Of a stretch of 64,000 nucleotides of DNA, positions 18,684 to 27,097 are shown piece after piece. A model generated the notes under the pieces. That model ran no database searches and had not been told where the DNA came from. It saw nothing but the letters and a program-made list of their open reading frames with translations. The stretch is from Saccharibacillus brassicae (GTDB taxonomy: Bacteria > Bacillota > Bacilli > Paenibacillales > Paenibacillaceae). The DNA lies in assembly GCF_006542275.1 (NCBI RefSeq), contig NZ_CP041217.1, positions 5,520,501 to 5,584,500 on the forward strand, in the 5' to 3' direction. Position 1 is the first letter of the stretch; every line of letters starts with the position of its first letter. The translations under genes and the position numbers were made by a program.

Positions 18684-20087
18684 TCAAGCCGCTTTTTCGT
18701 AAATCGTCCCTTTTTTGAACGAAGAGCCCCGGAACGCGTATTTGCTCAGCAGCAGGTAAGCGATACCCGCGGCGACAAAACCGGTAATCCAGCCGATATC
18801 TACCAGCAGGAACGCGGCGCCGGCTCCGATTGCCATAGCAAGCAGTGCGCTCGGATTGTATCCCGCGAAGTTCCCGGTCTCCCGGTACAACTCCATCGCA
18901 TCGACCTTTTGCCGGCGCAGGATGTAGTAGTCCACGAGCAGGATCGCCACGATCGGACCGAGGAAAGCGGAGTAGATCAGGATGAACGTGTTCAACCCTT
19001 GCGCCGAAGAATCCTGCACGAGTACCCACGGGAACGAACAGAGCGCGAGCAGTCCGGTCACGACGACCGACGCTTTATACTTCAATTTGGTCACGAGCGA
19101 GATGACGTAAGCCGGAGGTACGATATTGGCGACCATGTTGACGGCAACCGCGCCGATGACGATAAAGGCCGATACCGCGACGGTAATATACGGATTGTCG
19201 ACGATGATCGCGAACGCTTTGACCGGATTCGAGATACCGGTCGCCGCCGCCATCATCGCGCCGATCGTCAGAACGAATCCGTAGGCGATCACGATCGGGA
19301 GGAAGTAGAGCATGCTGCGCTTTTTGTCGCTGATGCCGGTCTTGAGCTCACGGGAGTAGTCGGCCGCGCTCAGGAAGATCGCCGCGTAGTTGCCGAGGAA
19401 CACCATGATAAAAGCGAAGAACGGAAGTCCCCACGTGCCTTCGGTGTTGACCCACACGTCGGCGATCGCCGCGCTGTGCGAATTCAGCAGGACGCCGAAG
19501 ACGTAGACGAGAGCCAGCATGATCACGACCGAAGCGAGCGTCTCCACCCACTTGATCGCATGAAAGCCGTAAAGCGACAAGACGATCTGAACGCCCTGCA
19601 AAATGACGAAGCAGATCGGGATGCTGTCGAACCCGCCGCCGCTGAGCACTTTGACGATCTCGTTCAGCGCTGTCGCCCCGACCCAGCTCTGGAAGCCGTA
19701 CCAGACGATGGCGGGCACGCCGCGCAGGAACGAAGAGATGACCGACCCTTTGATGCCGAACGACATGCGCAGCTGAACGACGTAAGGGATGCCGGTGCGA
19801 TAACCGAAGCGGTCGTTGAGCGCGAAGATGACGGAGATGATGCCGATCGCCACGATCGCGGCCACGAAAGTCTGGAACACGTTGAGCGTGGCCATCCCCG
19901 CCGCGATCAAGCTTGCTCCGAGCGTCATGTTGCCGAGATTGACGCCGTCTCCGATCCACATGAACATGTACGCTACCGGACCTACCGTTCTTTCGTTGTC
20001 CCGCTTGGGCTTCAGGGAGTCGTCCAATCCGATCTCTTCATGCAGCTGCGTTTCTTCCAGCACCCGACCTGCCAAATTCGTAGACAT
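18684..20087 (-). CDS. pucI: NCS1-family allantoin permease
   Basis: 467-residue membrane protein with about 12 helices, of the nucleobase:cation symporter-1 family. VGPVAYMFMWIGDGVNLGNMT near the N terminus, GYRTGIPYVVQLRMSFGIKG, and the late segment ILLVDYYILRR are NCS1 hallmarks. Allantoin is the probable substrate from the neighbouring allantoinase gene. The ATG at 20087 has GGGAG 10 nt upstream; a GTG at 20096 lies too close to that ribosome site. Very few acidic or basic residues fall inside the helices, as expected. Confidence 0.88.
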   Translation of the reverse strand: MSTNLAGRVLEETQLHEEIGLDDSLKPKRDNERTVGPVAYMFMWIGDGVNLGNMTLGASLIAAGMATLNVFQTFVAAIVAIGIISVIFALNDRFGYRTGIPYVVQLRMSFGIKGSVISSFLRGVPAIVWYGFQSWVGATALNEIVKVLSGGGFDSIPICFVILQGVQIVLSLYGFHAIKWVETLASVVIMLALVYVFGVLLNSHSAAIADVWVNTEGTWGLPFFAFIMVFLGNYAAIFLSAADYSRELKTGISDKKRSMLYFLPIVIAYGFVLTIGAMMAAATGISNPVKAFAIIVDNPYITVAVSAFIVIGAVAVNMVANIVPPAYVISLVTKLKYKASVVVTGLLALCSFPWVLVQDSSAQGLNTFILIYSAFLGPIVAILLVDYYILRRQKVDAMELYRETGNFAGYNPSALLAMAIGAGAAFLLVDIGWITGFVAAGIAYLLLSKYAFRGSSFKKGTIYEKAA

Positions 20088-20259
20088 ACTCAGCACGCTC
20101 CCTCTATAAACGATTTAAAATCCGGTAAGATAACGTCACTTGAATATGTAATGTTTTCTTACTCTCATTTCTTATTTCTTATTTTATCACCTCCCCCATA
20201 CAATTCATTGACAAAAACGTAGATTATCGCAGCGTTTGCTGTTGAAATTAAACAAAAAA

Positions 20260-20280
20260 ACATCACACAAAGTGTGATGT
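20260..20280 (-). terminator. Terminator after the FAH-family gene
   Basis: Stem ACATCACAC / GTGTGATGT with a 3-nt loop; on the minus strand it is followed by seven T. It separates the permease-amidase-FAH operon from pucI. Confidence 0.88.
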
Positions 20281-20339
20281 CAGAGTGTAAGCGTTCTATT
20301 CATCGGAAAAGAGCGGCGCTTGCCGGCCTTTAGCAGCCT

Positions 20340-21197
20340 TTACCGGACCGGATTGCGCAGGCTCACCTGCTTGAAGATGCCGCACTCCGCCACGTCTCCG
20401 GGAGCGATGATCACCGAACCCGGCGTTCCCGTCAAGATCACGTCCCCGGGATTCAACGTCATGATGCCGGACAAGAAGGAGATCAGATAAGCGGGCGAAA
20501 AAATCATCCGTCCGACCGTGCCGCGATGCGCCGGTTCGCCGTTGAGCCGCGTGACGACTTCAAGCGCGTTCAGATCGGCATATTCGTCGGGCGTGACGAG
20601 CGAAGCGCCCAAGCTTGTAAACGTATCGTAGCTTTTGGATCGCTGCATAAAGCGCGGATTGCGCGCATGCACGTCTTTGGCCGTCATATCGAGCGACGCT
20701 GCGTAGCCGGCCGCGTAATCCGGCGCTTCCGCTTCGCCGACCGAGCGGCAGCGCCGGCCGATTACGATCGCAAGCTCCGCTTCCGCGGTCACCTGCCCGA
20801 TACCCGCGGGCCATTCGATGTATGCGCCCGGCCCGATCAGCGACGTGTCCGGCTTGAGAAACACGACCGGTTCGTCTTCGGGCGGACGCCCGGACAGCTC
20901 TATCGCTTTGGCCAGATAATTCATGCCGATCCCGATCATCTTGCCCGGCCGGCGGTACAGCGGCCCGTATGTCACTTCGTGCTCGGCAAGCTTCGGCAGC
21001 GCCGCAAGCCGCCGCGCTCCGCCCCCGTCGTACCAGGCTCGCAGCGTATCCAGTCCGCCCGCTTGCAGCAGCGGCCACAGTTCGGTGTCCCAGTCCGTGC
21101 CTTCCCGCTCGTTCACGACCTTCAGCGGAACCAGTCCGCTGTCGGCGATCAGGGCGGCTTGTTCCCGTCCTTCGTAGTGGATCGTCGCCAGTCTCAC
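20340..21197 (-). CDS. Fumarylacetoacetate hydrolase-family protein
   Basis: 285 residues. The C-terminal two thirds show the FAH fold: GKMIGIGMNYLAKA, EDEPVVFLKPDTSLIGPG, AEAELAIVIGRR (metal-binding Glu residues), GYAASLDMTAKD, then GDVILTGTPGSV. FAH-family enzymes hydrolyse or decarboxylate beta-keto acids; some are annotated as ureidoglycolate lyases, which would fit this purine context, but that is speculation. The start is GTG at 21197, overlapping the amidase stop (GTGA) with GGGGAGG just upstream, so the two are coupled. The terminator at 20260 follows. Confidence 0.85.
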   Translation of the reverse strand: MRLATIHYEGREQAALIADSGLVPLKVVNEREGTDWDTELWPLLQAGGLDTLRAWYDGGGARRLAALPKLAEHEVTYGPLYRRPGKMIGIGMNYLAKAIELSGRPPEDEPVVFLKPDTSLIGPGAYIEWPAGIGQVTAEAELAIVIGRRCRSVGEAEAPDYAAGYAASLDMTAKDVHARNPRFMQRSKSYDTFTSLGASLVTPDEYADLNALEVVTRLNGEPAHRGTVGRMIFSPAYLISFLSGIMTLNPGDVILTGTPGSVIIAPGDVAECGIFKQVSLRNPVR

Positions 21198-22468
21198 GGC
21201 CGCACCTCCCCGCCGAAAATTCCGGCGACCCGGTCCAGCAGCCGCAGATCGGTGCCCGGCCCTCCGATCCACGACAGCCCGATCGGCAGCCCGTCTGCGC
21301 GCAGCACCGGAACGGTCACCTGAGGCAGGCCGGCCAGCCCCGCGATGCAGGATAGCTGCATCGTCTTGGCCCGGTACGCTTCCGCTTCCGGGCCCCGCAG
21401 ACCGAGCCGCGGCGCGGGACCCGGCGCGGTCGGCACGACCAGCAGCCCGTCTTCGCCGAGCAGGGAGATCAGCCCGCGGCGCACGCGGCGGCGCAGTTCG
21501 GCTTCCGCGCCGGCGTCGGCTGCGCGCAATGTGGATGTCCATGCAAAACGCTCCGCGATGCCCGGGCCGAACGCCGGTCGTTCGCGCTCGATCCACGCCC
21601 CGTGCTGCTTCCAAATCTCCAAGGCTTGCAGAATGCGAAAAGCGGCTGACCAGTCGGCCAGCGATTCTCCTTCCGCTGTCAGCGGAACTCCGCTGACGCG
21701 GCCTGTCAGGTCTTCGACAGCGTGAAGCTTCTGCCGCAGCAGCGCGCGATCGGACTCTTCCGGCAGCGCCCAAGCTTCGTCCGCGGCAAAAAAGCGGACA
21801 AACGGCTGCGCTTCGCCGCTGCGCGCCTCGTTGTCGCCGAGCAGCGCCTGCCCGACCCGGCGCAGGACCGAGACGTCGCGGCTCATCCAGCCGACGGTGT
21901 CGAAGCTTGCCGCCAGCGGAATAACGCCTTCCGCGGAGACCGCGCCGTGCGTCGGCCGAAACCCGTACAGGCCGCAGTAGGCCGAAGGAATACGGACCGA
22001 TCCGCCCGTGTCCGTGCCGACGGCAAAATCGACCCGGCCGGCCGCCGCCGCGACGGCCGAACCGCTTGAAGACCCGCCCGGAATCCGACCCGGCGCGGCC
22101 GGATTGACCGGCGTGCCGTAATAGGCATTTTCGCCGTTGAGGCTGTACATCAGTTCGTCGGTCTGCGTCGTGCCTTGAAGCCGGGCGCCCGCGGCGAGCA
22201 GCTGTTCAAGCGCCGGAGCTGTCCGCGCGGACGGTTCATGCGTACGCAGCCAATCCGGATTGCCGGCTCCGCTTATGACGCCCTGGATATCGAATACGTC
22301 TTTGACCGCGAAAGTCAGGCCGTCCAGCGGTCCGCTTCCGGTAGGCGAAAGTTCGACATGCCGGTCGACGAACGCCCCGTAGTGTTCTTTTTCACTCCGA
22401 TTGAACGCCGATACCGGCTTGGCAGCCTCTTCCGCTTGATGTCCGAGTCTTTTTCCCGCTTCGCTCAT
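21194..22468 (-). CDS. Amidase-signature family amidohydrolase
   Basis: 424 residues. The Ser-cisSer-Lys triad is visible: Lys in FAVKDVFD, the cis-Ser in PGGSSSGSAVA, and the nucleophile in DTGGSVRIPS. The family cleaves amides such as allophanate, malonamate or indole-acetamide; I cannot tell which. It lacks the C-terminal domain of full-length allophanate hydrolase. AAGGAGG overlaps the end of the upstream permease gene, 3 nt away, and its own stop overlaps the FAH gene. The trio is therefore one transcriptional unit inside a purine catabolism cluster, suggesting a nitrogen-rich heterocycle or its ring-opened amide as substrate. Confidence 0.88.
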   Translation of the reverse strand: MSEAGKRLGHQAEEAAKPVSAFNRSEKEHYGAFVDRHVELSPTGSGPLDGLTFAVKDVFDIQGVISGAGNPDWLRTHEPSARTAPALEQLLAAGARLQGTTQTDELMYSLNGENAYYGTPVNPAAPGRIPGGSSSGSAVAAAAGRVDFAVGTDTGGSVRIPSAYCGLYGFRPTHGAVSAEGVIPLAASFDTVGWMSRDVSVLRRVGQALLGDNEARSGEAQPFVRFFAADEAWALPEESDRALLRQKLHAVEDLTGRVSGVPLTAEGESLADWSAAFRILQALEIWKQHGAWIERERPAFGPGIAERFAWTSTLRAADAGAEAELRRRVRRGLISLLGEDGLLVVPTAPGPAPRLGLRGPEAEAYRAKTMQLSCIAGLAGLPQVTVPVLRADGLPIGLSWIGGPGTDLRLLDRVAGIFGGEVRP

Positions 22469-22471
22469 CTC

Positions 22472-23818
22472 TTATTCCTCCTTGGTGTTGGCTTCCCCTG
22501 CGGTATTCGTGTCCGCCTGTTCCGGTTCCCGCGTGCGTGAGCGCATCCGGTCCAGCAGCAGCGCCAGCATGATGCCGACCAGCAGCCCGTTACCGAGCAG
22601 CGGGCGCAGCAGCGGCGGCAGCGAAGCGAAATACGACGCCGGCATGCCCATCAGGATCAAGCCGACAAACAGCGGCGCCGCCGTCCGGTAAATATTGGCC
22701 GTATCCATCCGGATCTGGCCGAAATACGTCAGCGACGAACCGAGCAGCCGTAAATACGTCACGAGCAGCACGGCGCTGCCGATACTCAGCGGAAGAGTCG
22801 TCAGCATGCCGCTGACCGCCGGAACAAGCCCGATCCCGGCAAACAGCAGCCCGCCGAGCACGAACGGAAGCCGGTCGCGTATACGGGTCTGAAGCAAAAA
22901 TCCGACAGACGAGACGTAAGGCGCGTAAGGCACCAGCCCGAGCATTCCCGACAGGACGGCCAAAATTCCGCTGATCGTAAACGAACGCCGATACTGCCCG
23001 CTGCCTGCTTCTTGTTCGTAAATCTCATCCGTGCCTTTTAACGCGCCGAACGTGTTCGACGCGTTGATCAGTCCCGCGATGACCGCGATCCCGATCACGC
23101 CGACGTCCAGTCCGCCGGTCGGCTGCCCGAGCGGAAACCAGCCCCACTCCAACTGGCCGGCCGCCTGCGTTTCCGCGCCGAAAACCAGCCTGTGCAGCGC
23201 CCAGCCGCCAACGATGCCGATCAGCAGCGCGTACTGCGCGATCGCCGGCCGGGCTTTGACCGACAGTACCGCGACAAACAGCGCAACGGCTGCCGCCAGT
23301 CCGAAAATGCCCGGCCGGATCAGCGCCGAATCGGAGTTGCCTCCCGCCGAAATGCCGAGCATGCCTTCGAGAAAAATGGTGTTCAACCGGCAGCCGAGCA
23401 AGAACATGAACACCGCCATCACGCCCGGCGTGAACAGGCGCGACAGCGGCGCCGCCAGTCCGCACACACCGATCAGTATCGTGAGCACGCCCGAGATCAG
23501 GATCCCGACCGCCAGGCTTCCGCCCAACTGCGGCAGCGAGAGGCCGAGCGACGGCGCCGCGGCGCACAGGCTCAGGATCACGCCCCACCACAGCCCCGAC
23601 TGCCCTTCCATCACCGATCGCCGATGCCCGAGCCACGCCTGCGCCGCGCAGGCCAGTCCCGTCAGCACGAACGAACATTGGATCAGAAATTGAATCCTCC
23701 CCTGCGGCAGCCCGAACGCCGCCCCTACGGTGATTGGAATGACGACCGTGTTCGTAAACAGGAAAAATAACCACTGCAGTCCCGAAAGCCCCGACCGCAG
23801 CGCGATTTGGTACCGCAT
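22472..23818 (-). CDS. NCS2-family purine/uracil-type permease
   Basis: 448-residue membrane protein of the nucleobase-ascorbate/NCS2 family, in the style of the E. coli YbbY uracil/xanthine permease group. About 12-14 hydrophobic helices are seen; the TPGVMAVFMFLLGCRLN segment and GLINASNTFGALKGTDEIYEQ (with the late NxSNTxG-type motif) are characteristic. It is the first gene of the permease-amidase-FAH operon. The start at 23818 is preceded by a GGGAGGG ribosome site. Likely imports the compound that the amidase then opens. Confidence 0.85.
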   Translation of the reverse strand: MRYQIALRSGLSGLQWLFFLFTNTVVIPITVGAAFGLPQGRIQFLIQCSFVLTGLACAAQAWLGHRRSVMEGQSGLWWGVILSLCAAAPSLGLSLPQLGGSLAVGILISGVLTILIGVCGLAAPLSRLFTPGVMAVFMFLLGCRLNTIFLEGMLGISAGGNSDSALIRPGIFGLAAAVALFVAVLSVKARPAIAQYALLIGIVGGWALHRLVFGAETQAAGQLEWGWFPLGQPTGGLDVGVIGIAVIAGLINASNTFGALKGTDEIYEQEAGSGQYRRSFTISGILAVLSGMLGLVPYAPYVSSVGFLLQTRIRDRLPFVLGGLLFAGIGLVPAVSGMLTTLPLSIGSAVLLVTYLRLLGSSLTYFGQIRMDTANIYRTAAPLFVGLILMGMPASYFASLPPLLRPLLGNGLLVGIMLALLLDRMRSRTREPEQADTNTAGEANTKEE

Positions 23819-23856
23819 GATTCACCTTCCCTCCCTTTTTTGCTTGTGTTACGCAA

Positions 23857-23884
23857 AAGGATTCCGGAGAATTCCGGAATCCTT
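23857..23884. terminator. Perfect inverted repeat upstream of NCS2 permease
   Basis: 12-bp arms AAGGATTCCGGA / TCCGGAATCCTT around GAAT. It may stop minus-strand transcripts arriving from pucG, or serve as an operator for the permease 39 bp away. A degenerate PucR-box-like CCTTGGTTGT overlaps its right end. Confidence 0.6.
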
Positions 23885-24102
23885 GGTTGTTTGGAGAAAT
23901 CCTATTCGTTACGGAAACTCCTAGCCGCGAGAGAAATTCGTTAGCGTAGGCTTCCGATGTGCCTTTTCGCTTCGCACTGAATCGAACTTCCTTTAACAAC
24001 CATGACCCCGAAAATCCGCAATCCTTTTGTTTTTTTATTTTTCTTGTATATTCTATATTTTTTTATATCTTTTTGATTCCACACTTTTTCATGGCCCTTT
24101 TC

Positions 24103-24144
24103 CCATTTCCATTTCCATTTCCTTTGCCTTTGCCTTTGCCTTTG
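24103..24144. repeat. Hexamer tandem repeats in a non-coding gap
   Basis: (CCATTT) three times followed by (CCTTTG) four times. The surrounding gap (23885-24373) is A/T-rich compared with the genes and has no credible ORF; it also holds two partial ATTCGTTA motifs and a hairpin cluster. Confidence 0.88.
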
Positions 24145-24217
24145 ATTTTCCCTTTTCCCTTACCCCACTCCAAGCGCGGATGGTCGGGGGGCGGAGGGGG
24201 AACTCGTGTAGGATAAA

Positions 24218-24315
24218 GACTTTCGAAGAAAGTCACATCGGAAGCATACGCTAAAGCGTTCGCCTCTGTCTTTGAGAAATCACCATTTAAATATAATCAA
24301 ATTTCTCAAAGGCAG
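24218..24315. other. Three consecutive hairpins downstream of pucG
   Basis: GACTTTC/GAAAGTC with a GAA loop (24218-24234); ACGCT/AGCGT (24248-24259); and a 15-bp arm pair starting CTGTCTTTGAGAAAT (24266-24280) with its partner at 24301-24315, one mismatch, 20-nt loop. In the 3' region of the pucFG transcript; could be a terminator complex or a structured RNA. Confidence 0.65.
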
Positions 24316-24373
24316 GAAGCGACCGAAACGAATTCCCCCGGAGCCCCGCTACACGCCTGCACCCTCCACCCCA

Positions 24374-25615
24374 CTAGACCACCGACGCCACCACTCCCTC
24401 ATACACATCCAACGCCTCCTGCACCCCGCGCCCGATCGCAATCGGCGCTTTGTGGCGGATCAATACGGCTTCCAGCGCGGCCAGTACGAACAGCACGTTC
24501 TCCTGGCGGCAGCTGTAGCCCATCGTGCCGATCCGCCAGATCTGGCCGTGCAGCGGGCCGAACGAGCTGGCGATTTCGATGCCGAATAGATTCAGCAGCA
24601 TGCCGCGTACCGATTCGCCGTCGATGCCTTCGGGAATACGGATGCACGTGACGACCGGCAGCTTCCAGGCCACGTCGTTAAACAGCGTCAGTCCCATGCC
24701 GCGCAGGCCGGCCATGAGCGCCCGTTCATGCAGCCGGTGGCGTTCGAAGCGCGCTTCCAGCCCTTCTTCCAAAATAAGACGCAGCCCTTCGCGCAGCGCG
24801 TACAGCATCGACGTCGCTTCCGTATGATGGTTCAGGCGGCGCGGTCCCCAATAATCCTGCAGCTGGCTGAGGTCAAAATAATTGCTGCGGATCGGATGCG
24901 CCACTTCCCGGCAGTCGCTGGCTTGGGCGACGCCGCGCTCGACTTTTTTGCGGCTCTGCAAAATCCGTTCCACGCGTTCGTTATACGTGACCGGCGCCAT
25001 GCCGGACGGAACGGAGATACATTTCTGCGTGCCGCCGATGACCGCGTCCAGCTGCCATTCGTCCACTTTGACCGGCGCGCCGCCGATCGAAGCGACGGCG
25101 TCGACCACGGTCAGCACGCCGAGTTCGCGGCAGGCCGGACCGATGGCGTCCAGCGGCTGCATACAGCCCGTCGACGTCTCCCCGTGCACGATCGCCAGTA
25201 TTTTCGGCTGCACCCGCTTCACTTCGTCGATAACCGCCTGTTGGTCGAACACTTCGCCCCACGCACATTCCATCAGATGGACTTCCGCGCCGCTGCGCTC
25301 GGCAATTTCGGTCAGCAGATGGCCGAACCGGCCGAAGATCGGCACGAGCACTTTGTCGCCCGGTTCGATCAGGCTGCACAAGACCGCTTCGATGCCCGAA
25401 CGGGAAGTGCCGTCGACCGGAAACGCCCATTGATTGTTCGTCTGGAACGTCTGCCGCAGCATATCCATCGTCTCGTTCATGATCTGCGTAAACGCCGGAT
25501 CGAACTGTCCCAGAATCGGCGTCGTCATCGCGCGCAGCACGCGCGGATCGGCTTCGACCGGCCCCGGCGTCATAATCGTTCTCAAAGGTACTTGAATTTC
25601 CCGGTACGTCGTCAT
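24374..25615 (-). CDS. pucG: (S)-ureidoglycine--glyoxylate aminotransferase
   Basis: 413-residue class V PLP aminotransferase. MTPGPVEADPRVLRAM and ILGQFDPAFTQIMNE are the N-terminal signatures of the alanine-glyoxylate aminotransferase group; VDAVASIGG contains the PLP-binding Asp and GGTQKCISVPSG the Schiff-base Lys. In purine breakdown PucG passes the amino group of ureidoglycine to glyoxylate, giving glycine and oxalurate-type products. The gene lies 66 bp downstream of pucF, which makes ureidoglycine, supporting this role over plain serine-glyoxylate transamination. A GAGGAGG ribosome site precedes the ATG at 25615. Confidence 0.9.
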   Translation of the reverse strand: MTTYREIQVPLRTIMTPGPVEADPRVLRAMTTPILGQFDPAFTQIMNETMDMLRQTFQTNNQWAFPVDGTSRSGIEAVLCSLIEPGDKVLVPIFGRFGHLLTEIAERSGAEVHLMECAWGEVFDQQAVIDEVKRVQPKILAIVHGETSTGCMQPLDAIGPACRELGVLTVVDAVASIGGAPVKVDEWQLDAVIGGTQKCISVPSGMAPVTYNERVERILQSRKKVERGVAQASDCREVAHPIRSNYFDLSQLQDYWGPRRLNHHTEATSMLYALREGLRLILEEGLEARFERHRLHERALMAGLRGMGLTLFNDVAWKLPVVTCIRIPEGIDGESVRGMLLNLFGIEIASSFGPLHGQIWRIGTMGYSCRQENVLFVLAALEAVLIRHKAPIAIGRGVQEALDVYEGVVASVV

Positions 25616-25656
25616 CGGCTGTCGCCCTCCTCGATTATCGTTCCCTGGTTACCTAT

Positions 25657-25683
25657 ATGTCGTTCATGTCGTCTATGTCGTTC
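25657..25683. repeat. 9-bp tandem repeat at the 3' end of pucF
   Basis: Three units ATGTCGTTC, ATGTCGTCT, ATGTCGTTC; the last touches the pucF stop codon (25682-25684). Confidence 0.85.
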
Positions 25684-26926
25684 AATACGCCAACTTGTGC
25701 AGCAGATCGATCAGCAGCTTCACGCCGCGTTCCAGATCTTCGGTCTCCGTGAATTCGGCCGGCGAATGGCTGAGGCCTCCGCGGCTCGGCACGAACAGCA
25801 GCGCCGTCGGACAGAATGTGCCGAACACCTGCGAATCGTGCCCCGCTCCGCTCGTCATAGACCGATACGGGATGCCTGCCGTACGCAGGATGTCTTCGGC
25901 GGCCGAGCCCAATCCTTCGTCCATCGCGACCGGCGGCTCGTCCATCCATTTGCGGATTGCAACGCTTGTCCCATGCTCCGCCGCGATGACGTCGAATGCA
26001 CGGAAGCATTCTTCGCAAAAAGCACGGATAACCGCCGCGTCGCCGTGGCGCACGTCGAGGCTGAACGTCACTTCCCGCGCGATCACGTTGCCGACATTCG
26101 GTTTGACCTCCATCCGGCCGACCGTCGCGACGAGTCCCGCCCCGTCTTCGTTCGCCCGGTTCATCAGCACGGAGATCAGTGCCGCCGCGGTGGACATCGC
26201 GTCCCGGCGCCAGCGCATCGGCGTCGTGCCGGCATGATTGCTTTCGCCGGTGACGGTAATGTCGTAGCGGCGCTGGCCGACGATATGGCTGACGATGCCG
26301 ATCGACTGCCCTTCGCGTTCGAGAATCTGGCCCTGCTCGATATGCAGCTCGATAAAGCACTCCAGATCGCTGCGTTCGGGCGCGGGATGCCGGCCGAAGC
26401 CGAAGCCGGCTTCGCGCATCGCCCGCTCGAACGTTACGCCGTTCGCGTCGGCCAGCCCGGCCGTCTCTTCGCGCGACTTGACGCCGGTAATCCGGCCCGA
26501 CCCCCAGTACGTCATCGGGAAGCGGCTTCCTTCTTCCTCGCACAGCGAGACGACTTCGATCGGCTTGAGCGGCGGGCCGTACCGCGCAAGCAGATACTCC
26601 GCCGCGATCAGCGCGGCGACGATGCCGTACGCACCGTCGTATTTGCCGCCGCCCGTCACCGTGTCCACATGCGAACCGGTCAGCACGACGCGCGCTTCCG
26701 GGTCCCGGCCGGCCATCCGGCCGAACAGGTTGCCGGCGTCGTCGTACCGCGGCAGCAGGCCGATCTCGGCCATCCTGCTTTCGATCGCCCGCTGCGCGGA
26801 GCGCCAGGACGGATCGTACAGCAGGCGGGTCACGCCGCCCGCTTCGGAAGCGCCGTACGAAGCCAGCCATTCGATCAGATTCTCGACCTGCCCGGACAAG
26901 GCGGACAGCTTCGGTTGTTCAATCAT
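25682..26926 (-). CDS. pucF: Allantoate amidohydrolase
   Basis: 414-residue M20-family metal enzyme (AllC/PucF group) that hydrolyses allantoate to ureidoglycine, CO2 and ammonia. GSHVDTVTGGGKYDGAYG carries the first metal-binding His and Asp, CEEEGSRFP the Glu-Glu pair, FIELHIEQG another ligand, and TSGAGHDSQVFG with PSRGGLSHSPAE the last His residues. SNHAGTTPM is the dimerisation-domain signature of this subgroup. It is the first gene of the pucF-pucG pair and divergent from pucR across a 171-bp control region. Confidence 0.93.
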   Translation of the reverse strand: MIEQPKLSALSGQVENLIEWLASYGASEAGGVTRLLYDPSWRSAQRAIESRMAEIGLLPRYDDAGNLFGRMAGRDPEARVVLTGSHVDTVTGGGKYDGAYGIVAALIAAEYLLARYGPPLKPIEVVSLCEEEGSRFPMTYWGSGRITGVKSREETAGLADANGVTFERAMREAGFGFGRHPAPERSDLECFIELHIEQGQILEREGQSIGIVSHIVGQRRYDITVTGESNHAGTTPMRWRRDAMSTAAALISVLMNRANEDGAGLVATVGRMEVKPNVGNVIAREVTFSLDVRHGDAAVIRAFCEECFRAFDVIAAEHGTSVAIRKWMDEPPVAMDEGLGSAAEDILRTAGIPYRSMTSGAGHDSQVFGTFCPTALLFVPSRGGLSHSPAEFTETEDLERGVKLLIDLLHKLAY

Positions 26927-27075
26927 CCCTGCAATTCCCCCCGTTCCGGCCGTACAAGCTTTTCAACCGGTGTTAGTTTAATTAACTTGGCAAAGCCGTT
27001 TCATCCATTGTAGAATAAAACAACGTCGAAAGCATTCACGGAAGTGTAGAAGAATTATAGATTTCATTGGACATG

Positions 27076-27085
27076 TTAACCAAAG
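27076..27085. promoter_or_regulatory. PucR-box-like site overlapping the pucR ribosome site
   Basis: TTAACCAAAG reads CTTTGGTTAA on the minus strand, matching the conserved CNTTGGTTAA core of the Bacillus subtilis PucR box. It partly overlaps the AAAGGAG ribosome site (27082-27088), a position suited to autoregulation; it also lies in the gap shared with pucF. Confidence 0.6.
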
Positions 27086-27097
27086 GAGCGCCGTAAA

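Noticed and set aside
23959..24254. Phe/Pro/Leu-rich small frames over the hexamer repeats
   Set aside because: They translate simple repeats, lack a ribosome site and end at arbitrary stops.
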